A DNA stretch of 64,000 bases from Rhizobium leguminosarum bv. trifolii WSM1325. Lineage in GTDB: Bacteria; Pseudomonadota; Alphaproteobacteria; Rhizobiales; Rhizobiaceae. The DNA is taken from the NCBI GenBank assembly GCA_000023185.1, contig CP001622.1, positions 682,001 to 746,000 of the forward strand, written 5' to 3'. Of this stretch, positions 8,131 to 16,946 are shown in pieces (within the stretch, counting starts at the first letter, position 1; every line of letters begins with the position of its first letter). The translations under genes were made by a program, and so were the position numbers. The notes under the pieces were generated by a model. It saw only the letters and a program-made list of their open reading frames with translations, had not been told where the DNA came from and searched no databases.

Positions 8131-9327
8131 ATGAAAACCGTCGCCGCAAGCCTTGCCATCTCGGCATTCGCAGCCGCAGGCGCCGAAGCGCAGCAGAACC
8201 CCCGCGTCGCTCCGCCGGCCGTCTATCAGGTCGCCCCTGGCCTTGGCCATTTCACGGATGACGTCCTGTTCGGCGAGTTTTGGAAGCGCGGCGATCTGAG
8301 CCCGCGCGACCGCAGCCTGGTCACCATTTCGGTACTGATCTCAACCGGCAAGGGGCACGTCCTTGCCAACCATGTAAAGCGCGCCCTCGAAAATGGTATC
8401 GAGCCGAGGGAAGTCGGCGAGGTCGTCACGCATCTCGCATTTTATTCCGGCTGGCCCAATGCGATATCGGCTGTGACGGAGATCAAGAAGGTTTTTGACG
8501 AGCTGAAGATCGCGCCCGTGGCGGACAGCGATGACACACGCGTTCAGTTCGATGCCGCAACGGAAGCCGCCCGCAGCGCGTCCGTCGACGCCGAGGTGGC
8601 GCCTACCGCGCCGGCGCTTGCCGACCTGACAAACCGGGCATTGTTCGGCGATCTGTGGCAGCGCCCGGATCTGTCGGCCCGCGATCGCAGCCTGGTTACG
8701 GTGGCCGCTCTGGTGGCGATGGGGCAGTCTGACCAACTGGCCTTCCATCTCAACCGCGCCATGGATAACGGTCTCAGCCGGCAAGAGGCAGCTGAAGCTA
8801 TTACCCACGCCGGGTTCTATGCCGGTTGGCCTCGCGCCATGTCGGCAGTGCCGGTTCTCAAAACCGTCTTCGCCAGCCGTCAAGCTTCCGCCGCGAGCAA
8901 TCCGGCAGAAGCAGATATCAAGGTGGTCAAACGCGGCAGCCAACCGGTAAGCGGTCCAGCCGAGCGTTTCACCGGCAAGGTCCAGGTATCGGCCGCTTAC
9001 AAGGGTGATGGCGCTGCCCGCATTGGCGGTGCCACGGTTGCCTTCGAACCCGGCGCCCATACGGCCTGGCATTCGCACCCGCTCGGTCAGACGCTGTTTG
9101 TCGTTTCCGGCCGAGGTTGGGTCCAGAAGGAAGGCGGCACGGTCCAGGTCATGGAACCGGGTGACATCGTCTGGATCCCCCCGATGGTAAAACACTGGCA
9201 CGGTGCGTCGGCTGATCAAGCGATGGTGCATTTTGCGGTATCGGAAGCACTCGACGGTAACAGCGTGACCTGGATGGAGAAAGTCGCTGCCGAGGACTAT
9301 AGCCAAGGTCGCCAGGCCGATAATTGA
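8131..9327 (+). CDS. Exported double carboxymuconolactone-decarboxylase-fold protein fused to a cupin
   Basis: The 398 residues have a Sec signal peptide (1-20, ending AGAEA), CMD repeat 1 (about 38-125; LFGEFWKRGDLSPRDRSLVTIS), CMD repeat 2 (about 165-250; LFGDLWQRPDLSARDRSLVTVA) and a cupin (about 295-375) with HSH at 314-316 and H355/H357. Neither CMD repeat contains cysteine, so it is not an AhpD-type peroxidase. The two repeats look like an internal duplication. The start at 8131 has AAGGAG 7 bases upstream and gives the signal peptide; the open frame extends 16 codons further. A periplasmic lactone-, quinone- or aldehyde-related activity with a metal in the cupin is a guess. Confidence 0.88.
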   Translation: MKTVAASLAISAFAAAGAEAQQNPRVAPPAVYQVAPGLGHFTDDVLFGEFWKRGDLSPRDRSLVTISVLISTGKGHVLANHVKRALENGIEPREVGEVVTHLAFYSGWPNAISAVTEIKKVFDELKIAPVADSDDTRVQFDAATEAARSASVDAEVAPTAPALADLTNRALFGDLWQRPDLSARDRSLVTVAALVAMGQSDQLAFHLNRAMDNGLSRQEAAEAITHAGFYAGWPRAMSAVPVLKTVFASRQASAASNPAEADIKVVKRGSQPVSGPAERFTGKVQVSAAYKGDGAARIGGATVAFEPGAHTAWHSHPLGQTLFVVSGRGWVQKEGGTVQVMEPGDIVWIPPMVKHWHGASADQAMVHFAVSEALDGNSVTWMEKVAAEDYSQGRQADN

Positions 9328-9352
9328 CCGACAAGCTGCGAGGAAAAAGCGC

Positions 9353-9919
9353 ATGCAGAAATCGAGCGCACGCCGGCACTTTCTCACATCGCTGCCCCTG
9401 GCGGCGATCGGGCTGGCTATGACCTCCGCAGGCGCTGGGGCTCAGCAAACTCCGTCCGCGAACACGCTGGTCGCGTATTTTACCCGGACAGGCAACACAC
9501 GGGTCATTGCCCTGCAGGTCCGCCGGGCACGGCAGGCCGCGCTGATTGAACTTCAGCCGGCCGAGCCCTATCCGGAAGACTATGAGGAAACTGTTGCCCA
9601 GGCTCGCCGGGAAACCGAGCAAGGCTTCCTCCCGCCCTTGGTTCAACTGGTTGCCAACCTCGATCAGTATCGGGAGATTTTCCTGGGCTTCCCGATTTGG
9701 GGAACAACGGCACCGCCTGTTATCCGCTCATTTCTGCGGTCTCATGATCTTTCGGGCAAGATCATCCGCCCCTTCATCACTCATGGCGGTTACGGCCTTG
9801 GAAACAGCCTTGAAGTGATCAGCTCCCTGGCGCCGCGTGCTACGATCGAGCCGCCGTTTTCCTTGGAAGCGGACCAGGAACGCCGGACGATGGAACAGGT
9901 GAGGAGCTGGCTGGGTTGA
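9353..9919 (+). CDS. Exported flavodoxin-like protein with Tat-like signal
   Basis: The 188-residue protein starts with ARRHFLTS (residues 6-13), near the twin-arginine consensus, then a hydrophobic segment ending AGAGAQ (about residue 31). The flavodoxin fold follows with the phosphate loop TRTGNTR (44-50), an IFLGFPIWGTTAPP flavin-ring loop and FITHGGYGLGNS. Such sequences belong to the Flavodoxin_4 type family. Tat export would fit a protein that folds around FMN before export. It begins 25 bases after the CMD-cupin gene with GAGGAAAAA upstream, so the two form an operon. Electron partners are unknown. Confidence 0.86.
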   Translation: MQKSSARRHFLTSLPLAAIGLAMTSAGAGAQQTPSANTLVAYFTRTGNTRVIALQVRRARQAALIELQPAEPYPEDYEETVAQARRETEQGFLPPLVQLVANLDQYREIFLGFPIWGTTAPPVIRSFLRSHDLSGKIIRPFITHGGYGLGNSLEVISSLAPRATIEPPFSLEADQERRTMEQVRSWLG

Positions 9920-10089
9920 ATAAGAATTAGCTCCACAGGGCCTGGGATGACGGAGGGTGAGGATCGGTTCCAACCCAAATTTCCCGCTGGTGCAGCGGGA
10001 TAGCGGGTCGGCTTCCGTCAGGCGGGCACTCACCCGACGGTGGGATATTGCGGCGCCTCACGGCAGCGATGCGACGGCTTTCCAGTAGC

Positions 10090-11175
10090 TCACGCCGCCC
10101 GCTGCTGCGGCGCCGTCGCCGCGCCCTGGATCAGCCGGTGCAGATATTCGAGTTTTGCCACGACCGGCGTGGACAGCACGAAGGGGTAGGAGTCGGGCTG
10201 GCCCATGCTGCGCTGGATGGCGTTGATCGCGATGCTGAGCGGCACCCAGGCGCTGACCAACTGTTCGGCGCTTCTTGCCCTGTAGGGGATGAAATCCACC
10301 TCGCCTGATATTTCCTCATGGCCGCGCGGATCGATGGCGATGCCGAAGGCGCGCGCCGTTTCGAGCGTATCGACGATATGGAGGTAATGCGCGAAGCATT
10401 CGGCGAAATCCTCCCAGGGGTGTGATGCCGCATAGGCGCTGATGAAATCGTCCTGCCATCCCAAGGGCGCGCCGCCGGCATAGTGGGTCTGCAGGGCTGT
10501 CGCATAATCCTGCCGTTCGTCGCCGAAGACCCTGCGGAAATCGGCAAGGCCGCCCCGATCGCGCACCAGCTTGTTCCAGATGAAATGGCCGGCCTCGTGG
10601 CGGAAATGGCCGAGCAGCGTACGATAGGGTTCGTTCATCGAGCTGCGCGCCTGTTCGCGCGTCGCATCGTCGGCCTCTGCGGCGCGAATGGTGATCAGGC
10701 CTTCCTCATGGCCGGTCATAGCCGGCACGACATAGCCGTTGCTCTCTATCGAATCCTCGAGGAAATCGAAGACCAGGCCGCCTTGCGGGTCTTGCGCCCG
10801 ATCCGGATGCGGCAGCTTCCAGCGCAGCAGCGAATAAAACAGATGACGCTGGGCCTGGCTGATGCGCCGCCAGCGATCGATGCCGTCCTGGGTGTCGGTG
10901 TTCGGAACCAGCCGGTTGTGGCGGCAGGCAACGCAGAATTCACTCTCGCCGTCGCCGTCCACCAGCCAGTTGCAGATATCGAGACTGGCATTGGCGCAGA
11001 AGCGAACGTCGCGGTCGGGATTGGAAACGAGCTGCCAGAGCGTCTCGTCGCGCGGTTCCAGCGCATGCATGGCGAGATCGCCGGGCAGGAAGCCGAGGCG
11101 ATGGTTGCAACGCACGCATCGACGGTTGTCGAAGTGGACGACCTGATCGCAGTTGTCGCAGGCAAAAAGCTTCAT
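10090..11175 (-). CDS. Zinc-ribbon putative metallopeptidase (Peptidase_Mx family)
   Basis: The 361-residue protein opens with a zinc ribbon (C6, C9, C20, C23) and a second cysteine set (CANASLDIC, CVAC at 81-84). The C-terminal half has HEAGH (H193, E194, H197), a short zincin motif, followed by WEDFAECFAHYLHI, which supplies the likely third ligand. This matches the zinc-ribbon plus Peptidase_Mx arrangement of 'putative zinc-binding metallopeptidase' proteins. No signal peptide is seen, so it is probably cytoplasmic. Substrate and role are unknown. It stands alone; CsbD follows on the same strand upstream after a 149-bp gap. Confidence 0.88.
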   Translation of the reverse strand: MKLFACDNCDQVVHFDNRRCVRCNHRLGFLPGDLAMHALEPRDETLWQLVSNPDRDVRFCANASLDICNWLVDGDGESEFCVACRHNRLVPNTDTQDGIDRWRRISQAQRHLFYSLLRWKLPHPDRAQDPQGGLVFDFLEDSIESNGYVVPAMTGHEEGLITIRAAEADDATREQARSSMNEPYRTLLGHFRHEAGHFIWNKLVRDRGGLADFRRVFGDERQDYATALQTHYAGGAPLGWQDDFISAYAASHPWEDFAECFAHYLHIVDTLETARAFGIAIDPRGHEEISGEVDFIPYRARSAEQLVSAWVPLSIAINAIQRSMGQPDSYPFVLSTPVVAKLEYLHRLIQGAATAPQQRAA

Positions 11176-11324
11176 TGGGTCAATCTCTGCAGAGCATGAG
11201 GGTGGCAGACTAAAAATGCCTGCCGCGCGAGGGGCGCAACAGGCATGGTGATAAAGGATGAGCGTCTACTGCGCATTCCTTAAATCGGAAGCACAGCGTC
11301 CTTTGGGCGTCTTAGTGCTGTCGC

Positions 11325-11516
11325 TCAGAGCCGGTCAACGGCGCCCTTGAGCTTGTCCTTGACCTTGCCGGTTGCGACCTGTCCCTTGCCCTTGGCTTCC
11401 TGGACAGCGCCCTTGGCCTGCATTTCGCGATCGTCCGCGGCCTTGCCGACGGCCTGCTTGGTCTTGCCGGCAATTTCGTTTGCCTTACCGGAAATCTTGT
11501 CGCTGGTGCTACCCAT
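11325..11516 (-). CDS. CsbD family stress protein (63 aa)
   Basis: This small, hydrophilic, Lys/Ala/Gly-rich protein carries the repeating helix pattern of the CsbD family (SDKISGKANEIAGKTKQAVGKA...AKGAVQEAKGKGQVATGKVKDKLKG). CsbD-like proteins are abundant in stressed or stationary cells, and their biochemical function is unknown. I use the internal ATG at 11516 because AAGGAG sits 9 bases before it and the family begins at this point; the frame is open 13 codons further upstream. Confidence 0.9.
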   Translation of the reverse strand: MGSTSDKISGKANEIAGKTKQAVGKAADDREMQAKGAVQEAKGKGQVATGKVKDKLKGAVDRL

Positions 11517-11630
11517 ATGTGATGTCTCCTTGGTCGGCATGGGCTTCTTGTCCATGCTTGCCGAAATGAAACGTCACTCGCGGCTATTCGTTCCCGCTGC
11601 CGTCAGGTCAGCGATCGTCAGGCCAGTCTC

Positions 11631-12236
11631 TTAAGCGTGGCCGGCTTCGGCCGAAAGCATCGCAGCGGTCACGCCCATGCCGGCGAGCGCCCGCTCGTAT
11701 TTGTCGTCGAGACTGCGGTCGAAGATCAATTCCTCATTGGCCGGGCAGGTGAGCCAGCCATTGTTGACGACTTCGCTTTCGAGCTGCCCGGCCGCCCAGG
11801 AGGAATAGCCGAGCAGCATCGTTGCCCGCGTCGGCCCATCGCCCTTGGAGATGGCGCGCACGATATCGAGCGTCGCCGTCAGGCAGATGTCGTCGCTGAC
11901 GGGGATCGAGGAGTCGCTGGCATAATCGTCCGAATGCAGCACGAAGCCGCGGCCGCTTTCCACCGGGCCGCCGGTCTGGATCGGGAAGTCGCGCGCCCGC
12001 TTCGGCAGCACGATCGAATCTTCCTGCTTGATCATGTCGAGATGCAGCAGCACATCGGTGAAGGTGAGGCTTTGTGGCCGGTTGATGACGAAGCCCATGG
12101 CGCCGGCATCCGAATGCGCGCAGATGTAGATGACCGTGCGCGCAAAATTGCGGTCTTCCATGCCCGGCATGGCGATGAGGAACTGGCCATCGAAGAAGCC
12201 ACGTTCCCGTCTGTTCTTCAGCGTCAATAAGGACAT
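11631..12236 (-). CDS. YqgE/AlgH family protein (UPF0301)
   Basis: The 201 residues match the YqgE/AlgH (DUF179) family: [41 protein letters not shown] at the N-terminus, [14 protein letters not shown] in the middle and [16 protein letters not shown] near the C-terminus. The family is widespread; AlgH was linked to alginate gene expression in Pseudomonas, but the biochemical role is unsettled. The ATG at 12236 is preceded by AGGAGG and gives the conserved start; 16 upstream codons are probably not translated. It is divergent from the DsbD-alpha-like gene. Confidence 0.94.
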   Translation of the reverse strand: MSLLTLKNRRERGFFDGQFLIAMPGMEDRNFARTVIYICAHSDAGAMGFVINRPQSLTFTDVLLHLDMIKQEDSIVLPKRARDFPIQTGGPVESGRGFVLHSDDYASDSSIPVSDDICLTATLDIVRAISKGDGPTRATMLLGYSSWAAGQLESEVVNNGWLTCPANEELIFDRSLDDKYERALAGMGVTAAMLSAEAGHA

Positions 12237-12377
12237 CGTTCCTCCTGCTGCTAGACCGCACCAAGGCCTCGACAAGAGAAACATGGGCCAATGTCACACA
12301 TCAATCAACTGAAAATGAAGATTTAAATCGCCGCGACTTCTGGCGGCCAAGCGGCACATTCGGTAAACCTTTGTTCC

Positions 12378-13241
12378 ATGATGGTTATTTCCTCAGGCCC
12401 GCGCAGGCTTTTGATCGTGGTTGTGTCAGCGGTCGCAGCCCTTCTCCCGTTTTATTCCGCCCATGCGGAAATGAGCGCCTGGGCGGACAACGAGGGCGGC
12501 CGCATGCGCCTCGTGGCGCTCGCCCCCGATGCCGCCGGCAAAATCCGCGCCGCCCTTCAGATCGAGCCGAAGCCCGGCTGGATCACCTATTGGAAAGAAC
12601 CCGGCGGCAATGGCATTCCGCCCCAAATCACTGTCGCGGCGGAAAGCGGCGTCACGCTCGATGCCATCGCCTATCCCGTTCCGAAGCATTTTTTCAACGG
12701 CGCGATCGAGGATATCGCCTATGACGCGCCGGTGACGCTGCCGCTGTCGCTGACGGCGGCCGGCAAAGGCCCGGTTGCGATCGATGCTGCCGCCTTCATC
12801 GGCATCTGCAAGGATATCTGCATTCCCTTCCAGGCGAATTTGCAGCTGAAGCTTGGCCCCGCCATCCAGTCGCACCCGCAAGAGGAGGGGATCCTTCAGG
12901 CCGCCGATGCGAGGCTGCCGAAGCCGCCATCGCCGGATTTCGACGTGACGGCGCATGCGATGTCGCCCGACAGGAAGACGCTGTCGCTGACACTCGCTCT
13001 GCCGGGCGGGGGGCCGGGCGAGGGGCCTGGCGAGGGGACGGACGCGCCGGATATCATCGTCACCGGCCCGAGCGGCCATGCCTTCACCAAGCAGATCGGC
13101 GGCAAGCGCGACGGCGCCACCTTCAAGGTCGATGTCACCATCGGCAAACTGCCTGAGAATTACGACATATCCGGCAAGCGCTGGGGCGTGCTGGTCATCG
13201 ACGGCGAGAGGGCGATGGAGACCACACTTGCCTTTCAATGA
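12378..13241 (+). CDS. Exported DsbD N-terminal (alpha) domain-like protein
   Basis: The 287 residues have a Sec signal (1-30, ending YSAHA) and the immunoglobulin-like domain of DsbD-alpha type: KPGWITYWKEPGGNGIPP, VPKHFFNGAIEDIAY, and a cysteine pair C144-x3-C148 in FIGICKDICIPF. Classical DsbD has this domain fused to a membrane electron channel and a thioredoxin domain; both are absent here, so this is a stand-alone periplasmic form. A Gly/Pro/Glu stretch (GPGEGPGEG, about 214-222) is a short internal duplication. It precedes the peroxiredoxin gene by 81 bases, hinting at shared thiol redox work, but no partner reductase is visible here. Confidence 0.85.
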   Translation: MMVISSGPRRLLIVVVSAVAALLPFYSAHAEMSAWADNEGGRMRLVALAPDAAGKIRAALQIEPKPGWITYWKEPGGNGIPPQITVAAESGVTLDAIAYPVPKHFFNGAIEDIAYDAPVTLPLSLTAAGKGPVAIDAAAFIGICKDICIPFQANLQLKLGPAIQSHPQEEGILQAADARLPKPPSPDFDVTAHAMSPDRKTLSLTLALPGGGPGEGPGEGTDAPDIIVTGPSGHAFTKQIGGKRDGATFKVDVTIGKLPENYDISGKRWGVLVIDGERAMETTLAFQ

Positions 13242-13322
13242 CGGGCTCCTATAGTCGCCTCCGATCCCCTGCGGCGCCCGCCGTCAAGCAGAACTCCCAA
13301 TCCAGAACTCAAGGAGAAAACC

Positions 13323-13808
13323 ATGACCATCGCGATCGGCGACAAGCTTCCTGCCGCCACCTTCAAGGAAAAGACGGCTGACGGCCCGGTCGAAATCACC
13401 ACCGATCAGCTCTTCGCCGGCAAGCGCGTCGTGCTCTTTGCCGTGCCGGGCGCGTTCACGCCGACCTGCTCGCTGAACCACCTGCCGGGTTATCTCGAAA
13501 ACCGCGACACCATCCTCGGCAAGGGCGTCGACGACATCGCCGTCGTCGCCGTCAACGACTGGCACGTGATGGGCGCCTGGGCGCAATCATCCGGCGGCAT
13601 GGGCAAGATCCACTTCCTCGCCGATTGGGATGCCGGTTTCACCAAGGCCGTCGGCCTCGACGCCGACCTCTCCGCCGGCGGCCTCGGCCTTCGCTCCAAG
13701 CGTTATTCGATGCTGGTGGAGGACGGCGTGGTGAAAGCCCTCAACGTCGAGGAAAGCCCCGGCCAGGCAACCGTCTCGGGCGCTGCCGCGATGCTGGAAC
13801 AGCTCTGA
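13323..13808 (+). CDS. Peroxiredoxin, Prx5 type with a single cysteine
   Basis: The 161-residue peroxiredoxin reduces peroxides at the peroxidatic cysteine C49 in PGAFTPTCSLNHLPGY, the Prx5 signature. Other typical parts are VNDWHVMGAWA, FLADWDAGFTKAVGL and SKRYSMLVEDGVV. C49 is the only cysteine in the protein, so it needs an external thiol (glutathione, glutaredoxin or lipoamide) for turnover. AAGGAG lies 7 bases before the ATG, and a terminator follows at 13831-13856. It is cytoplasmic, with no signal peptide. Confidence 0.96.
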   Translation: MTIAIGDKLPAATFKEKTADGPVEITTDQLFAGKRVVLFAVPGAFTPTCSLNHLPGYLENRDTILGKGVDDIAVVAVNDWHVMGAWAQSSGGMGKIHFLADWDAGFTKAVGLDADLSAGGLGLRSKRYSMLVEDGVVKALNVEESPGQATVSGAAAMLEQL

Positions 13809-13830
13809 GCGTTCACTCCTGATGGATGAA

Positions 13831-13856
13831 GGGGCGGCCGTTCGGTCGCCCTTTTC
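13831..13856 (+). terminator. Intrinsic terminator after the peroxiredoxin gene
   Basis: GGGCGGCC (13833-13840), loop GTTC, GGTCGCCC (13845-13852) with one G-T pair, then TTTT. It lies 24 bases after the stop codon. Confidence 0.8.
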
Positions 13857-13907
13857 ACTTGTGTGATCGGCTCGCTCTCGGGCGGCCCCTGCTGCCGGAT
13901 GCGGGCA

Positions 13908-14261
13908 TCATCCTGCTCGCCTCATCGTCAGAACAGCGACGAGCCCGCAAAAACCCAGCACCACCAGGGGCGGAATTGCATGAGCATATTCGCCGTGGAA
14001 CAGAACCGTGCCCGCGGCGGCCAGCATCACCGCACTTCCGAGCAGTGAACCGTAGAGGCGGAGCGGTTTGAAGATGAGCATGACCGCGGTCGTGAATTCA
14101 CAGATGGCGGTCAGATAGTGAAAGCTTTCCGGATAGCCCCAGCGGGCGTAGTCCGCGGCAATTTCGGGGCTGACGAAAGTGTTGCCATAGGCGCCGACGA
14201 AGAAGAAGGCTGCAAGCAGCCAGGCAATGACGTTTGCCAGGGATAGGTTGACGAGAGACAT
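13908..14261 (-). CDS. DoxX-like small membrane protein
   Basis: The 117 residues contain four predicted transmembrane helices (about 7-25, 42-62, 66-84 and 90-108) with the DoxX-type stretch WLLAAFFFVGAYGNTF and SFHYLTAICEFTTAVMLI. DoxX-like proteins are poorly characterised and are often co-transcribed with redox enzymes. I place the start at the ATG 14261; a TTG at 14276 that would overlap the upstream gene is the alternative. It lies 11 bases downstream of the SnoaL-like gene on the same strand, so the two are co-transcribed. Confidence 0.8.
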   Translation of the reverse strand: MSLVNLSLANVIAWLLAAFFFVGAYGNTFVSPEIAADYARWGYPESFHYLTAICEFTTAVMLIFKPLRLYGSLLGSAVMLAAAGTVLFHGEYAHAIPPLVVLGFCGLVAVLTMRRAG

Positions 14262-14272
14262 AGGGGGCGACC

Positions 14273-14662
14273 TCAATGCGACGGCGCTTGGAGCGCGAGA
14301 GTGCGGCGCGCCAAACGCCAGCCCTCCGGCGTCCGCCGCAGCCGGTCGGTATAGGTCACGCTCGCCACTGCCCCGTTCGACAACAGACCAAGGCCCTTCG
14401 AGACGGCGACGATTTCGTCGCCCGCGCCTTCCTGAACGTGCACATTCGTCGTGTGATGGGCCGTCGCATGGCCGTCCTGGCTGGCCATATGGCAGATCGC
14501 TGCAATGCCTGTGACCGGCGCAAAGCCGAAAACGCCCGCGTCGAAATGTGCATCCTCGGTAAAGACTTCACCGAACCTGTCCCACGCATGATTGTCGACG
14601 AGGTGTGCCCAGAGCGAGAGGATCTGGTCGATCTCGACGATGTCATCGGTCGTTGGTTTCAT
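14273..14662 (-). CDS. SnoaL-like/NTF2-fold protein
   Basis: The 129-residue single-domain protein has the NTF2-like pattern: an N-terminal helix pair (IDQILSLWAHLVDNHAWDRFGEVFTEDAHFD), a central strand (TAHHTTNVHV) and a C-terminal sheet ending GWRLARRTLAL. SnoaL_4-type proteins include dehydratases, isomerases and hydroxylase-associated subunits, and sequence alone does not fix the reaction. It lies between the SDR gene and the DoxX gene on the minus strand, suggesting a small-molecule oxidation or isomerisation unit controlled by the TetR gene further upstream. Confidence 0.82.
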   Translation of the reverse strand: MKPTTDDIVEIDQILSLWAHLVDNHAWDRFGEVFTEDAHFDAGVFGFAPVTGIAAICHMASQDGHATAHHTTNVHVQEGAGDEIVAVSKGLGLLSNGAVASVTYTDRLRRTPEGWRLARRTLALQAPSH

Positions 14663-14805
14663 GTTTCATGGTCCTTGAAAGGGGAAGGGGTGCGAATTCG
14701 CGATCGCGGCGAAAAGGCGGATGCCGCGTTCTCAGGACGCAACATCCCCGTGTCGCTGAACGGTCCGGCGCATGCCGGGTTATCCAAGCGCGGGGCCGCG
14801 GGCCG

Positions 14806-15540
14806 TCACCAGTTGATCGGGCCATTGGTGTTGAAAAACTGGCCGGTCGGTCCGGCATCATCAAGCAAAGCATATTTGACCGGGGCGCGAACGCCGTCTT
14901 CGATCGTGATGTAGCCGCCGCCTCGGTTCAATTCGGTCATGACATAGCCGGGGCAGACCGCGTTGACCTTGATCGGCGTATCTTTCAGCTCAAGGGCAAG
15001 CTGCACGGTCAGCATGTTGACCGCCGCCTTGGAGGCGGCATAGCCAAGCCATTTGACGTCGGGGGACGGATTATTTGCATCGCCCGTCCACCAAAGCGAA
15101 CCCACGCTGCTGGAAAGGTTGACGATGCGCCCACTCACCGCCTTGCGGATCAGCGGCAACAGTTTCTGGGTCACGATCACCATTCCGATGAAATTGACCT
15201 CATAGGATTCGCGCAGGGTTTCGATGGACGCCATACTGGGGAAATCGTCGGTGTCGAGCAGCAGGATTCCCGCATTGTTGATCAGGATGTCGAGCCTGCC
15301 GAACCGCTCGCCGATCGATGATGCGGCAGCGTCGATCGTCTCAGGGCGATTGAGGTCGATCTCGATCGCTTCGATCGCCAATCCCTCTGCACGCAATGTT
15401 TCGGCCTTTGCTTGGCCTGCGGCAAGATCGCGTGCGCCGAGAAGGACGAAGACGCCTTCCCGGCCGAGCTGTCGAGCCGTTTCAAAACCAAGGCCGCGGG
15501 TCGCGCCGGTGACGAGCGCAATCTTTTGATGTGTGGACAT
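14806..15540 (-). CDS. Short-chain dehydrogenase/reductase (SDR)
   Basis: The 244-residue classical SDR has the NAD(P)-binding TGATRGLG (11-18), NNAG (88-91), catalytic serine in NLSSSVG (about S143) and Y167-x3-K171 in YAASK. The R-G-L-G context and the GARD segment after beta-2 suggest NADP(H) preference. The ATG at 15540 has GGGAG upstream and yields the normal family start; 15 upstream codons are unlikely. It lies 110 bases downstream of the TetR gene on the same strand. The substrate is unknown. Confidence 0.94.
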   Translation of the reverse strand: MSTHQKIALVTGATRGLGFETARQLGREGVFVLLGARDLAAGQAKAETLRAEGLAIEAIEIDLNRPETIDAAASSIGERFGRLDILINNAGILLLDTDDFPSMASIETLRESYEVNFIGMVIVTQKLLPLIRKAVSGRIVNLSSSVGSLWWTGDANNPSPDVKWLGYAASKAAVNMLTVQLALELKDTPIKVNAVCPGYVMTELNRGGGYITIEDGVRAPVKYALLDDAGPTGQFFNTNGPINW

Positions 15541-15650
15541 TCTATCTCCCAAGCAGGCGCGCTCGCAAGGCGAGGCTGTTTGCAATGACGTTGCTCAGCA
15601 ACGCATCGTGAAATTGCATGGGAAATTATGTCTGTCAATGACAAATGACA

Positions 15651-16250
15651 CTAAGTGACATTTTGTTCGAAGTGGACGATACCGGCGGCGCGATCGAAGA
15701 GATCGGCGAGTGACATTGCCGCTCCGCCATCCACCCAACTGTTTATCGATGCCCGAATGAGCGCGAAAACCGTTCCCGCGATCGTATAGGCGACAATATC
15801 AGGGAGCGGAGACCGTCTGTCCGGCGAGGCGAGAATATGGGCGACTTCGTCGATCAGTTCGGCGATCATCTGTTCTTTTCGCGCGGAAATGCTCCTGTTG
15901 GAGCGGATCGCCGTCTCGATGGCGAGAAAGAAACGCGACTTTTCATCGAACGCCAAAAGCATCGCCCGCGCGGCAGCAAGAAGTGCGACAACCGGCGGCT
16001 CCGAGGCGAGCCGCTCCGTCAGTTCCGCACGGACGATCGTCATGCCATCCTGCACCCAGCTGACGATCACATCCTCCTTTGTCGGGAAATAGCGAAGCAG
16101 GGTGCGGGGCGACACGCTGACGGCGGCAGCGATATCGGCAATGGTGGTCTCCTCGAATCCACGCTTGTGGATCAGATCCAACGCGGCCTCGAGCAACTGG
16201 GCTCGCGTGCGATCCTTCTTATCTTCCCGAAGTCCCAAGATTGTCTCCAC
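15651..16250 (-). CDS. TetR family transcriptional regulator
   Basis: The 199-residue protein has a TetR N-terminal HTH (about 12-60; ALDLIHKRGFEETTIADIAAAVSVSPRTLLRYFPTKEDVI) and a helical ligand-binding C-terminal half. The listed start is a GTG (METILGLR); a TTG four codons later is better placed after GTGGAG. It is followed on the same strand by the SDR gene, and TGACA-type half-sites cluster in the gap (15633-15663) and upstream (about 16273-16320), so it may control itself and the SDR-SnoaL-DoxX genes. Those half-sites are by eye only. Confidence 0.9.
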   Translation of the reverse strand: METILGLREDKKDRTRAQLLEAALDLIHKRGFEETTIADIAAAVSVSPRTLLRYFPTKEDVIVSWVQDGMTIVRAELTERLASEPPVVALLAAARAMLLAFDEKSRFFLAIETAIRSNRSISARKEQMIAELIDEVAHILASPDRRSPLPDIVAYTIAGTVFALIRASINSWVDGGAAMSLADLFDRAAGIVHFEQNVT

Positions 16251-16351
16251 GCTGACATGCGGCGGGCTTCTTTTGACACATCATGCCATTTGTCGTCCAG
16301 CGACAGAAATGCGCGAATGTCGCGCAAAACGACATGCGGAAAACCAAAGAT

Positions 16352-16374
16352 CTAAAGCGTGTGACGCGCTTTAG
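16352..16374. terminator. Palindrome overlapping the stop codon of the 16371 gene
   Basis: CTAAAGCG (16352-16359) pairs with CGCTTTAG (16367-16374), and the TAA stop of the minus-strand gene lies inside the arm. A related AAAGCGC...GCGCTTT palindrome overlaps the stop codon at the other end of the cassette (23119-23144). It probably acts as an RNA 3' end, although no long T-run follows. Confidence 0.6.
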
Positions 16375-16946
16375 TCCTTCATCGGCTCGCCGAGCGTATG
16401 CATCAGGCGGTTCGCCCAGCCGAAGATCGCCGAGGAGAGGACGAGATCGAGAGCCTCAAGCTCGTCGAGCCCGACGTCCGCCAGCGCCTGCGCATCGGCC
16501 GCGACCGCCTCGGGCGGCGTGGTCGACAGTCGGGCTGAAAAGTTGAAGATTGCCTGGAGGTGCTCGTCGAGCGTCGCCTCGAGACCATCGGCGAACACGG
16601 CTTCGATGACATCCGTGCGTTTTGTCAGGTTGTTGAACCGGGATGCATGGACGGCGGCGCAGTAGACGCAGCGGTTGACGACGGAGGCGGCGACTGCACC
16701 CAGTTCGCGCTCGCTGGCTGCCAGTCCGTCCTTGCCGTACATGATCAGGTTGAACAGCGGCGAGCGGACCGCGAGCGTCTCGGGGTCGTGCGCCAGGGTC
16801 AGCACATAGGGCGAGATGCCCTTGTTCGACGGCGTCGTCTGCATCGCTGCATGCTGCTCGTCGGTGGCGGTCGCGAAATCGACCGGAACGACATAGGGCT
16901 GCCAGCGCGGCACTGTGGTGGTGAAGGTGTGGACGACCTCGCTCAT
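16371..16946 (-). CDS. AhpD-like alkylhydroperoxidase domain protein with CxxC (Avi_7169-type)
   Basis: The 191-residue carboxymuconolactone-decarboxylase-fold protein carries the AhpD active-site motif C93-x2-C96-x3-H100 (NRCVYCAAVHASRF). It resembles the 'alkylhydroperoxidase domain protein, Avi_7169' family, which occurs in ABC transporter/monooxygenase loci; the family name is from memory. The start overlaps the end of the 16943 gene by 4 bases, so the two are coupled. A thiol peroxidase role, or removal of a reactive by-product of the nearby monooxygenase, is inferred. Confidence 0.85.
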   Translation of the reverse strand: MSEVVHTFTTTVPRWQPYVVPVDFATATDEQHAAMQTTPSNKGISPYVLTLAHDPETLAVRSPLFNLIMYGKDGLAASERELGAVAASVVNRCVYCAAVHASRFNNLTKRTDVIEAVFADGLEATLDEHLQAIFNFSARLSTTPPEAVAADAQALADVGLDELEALDLVLSSAIFGWANRLMHTLGEPMKD

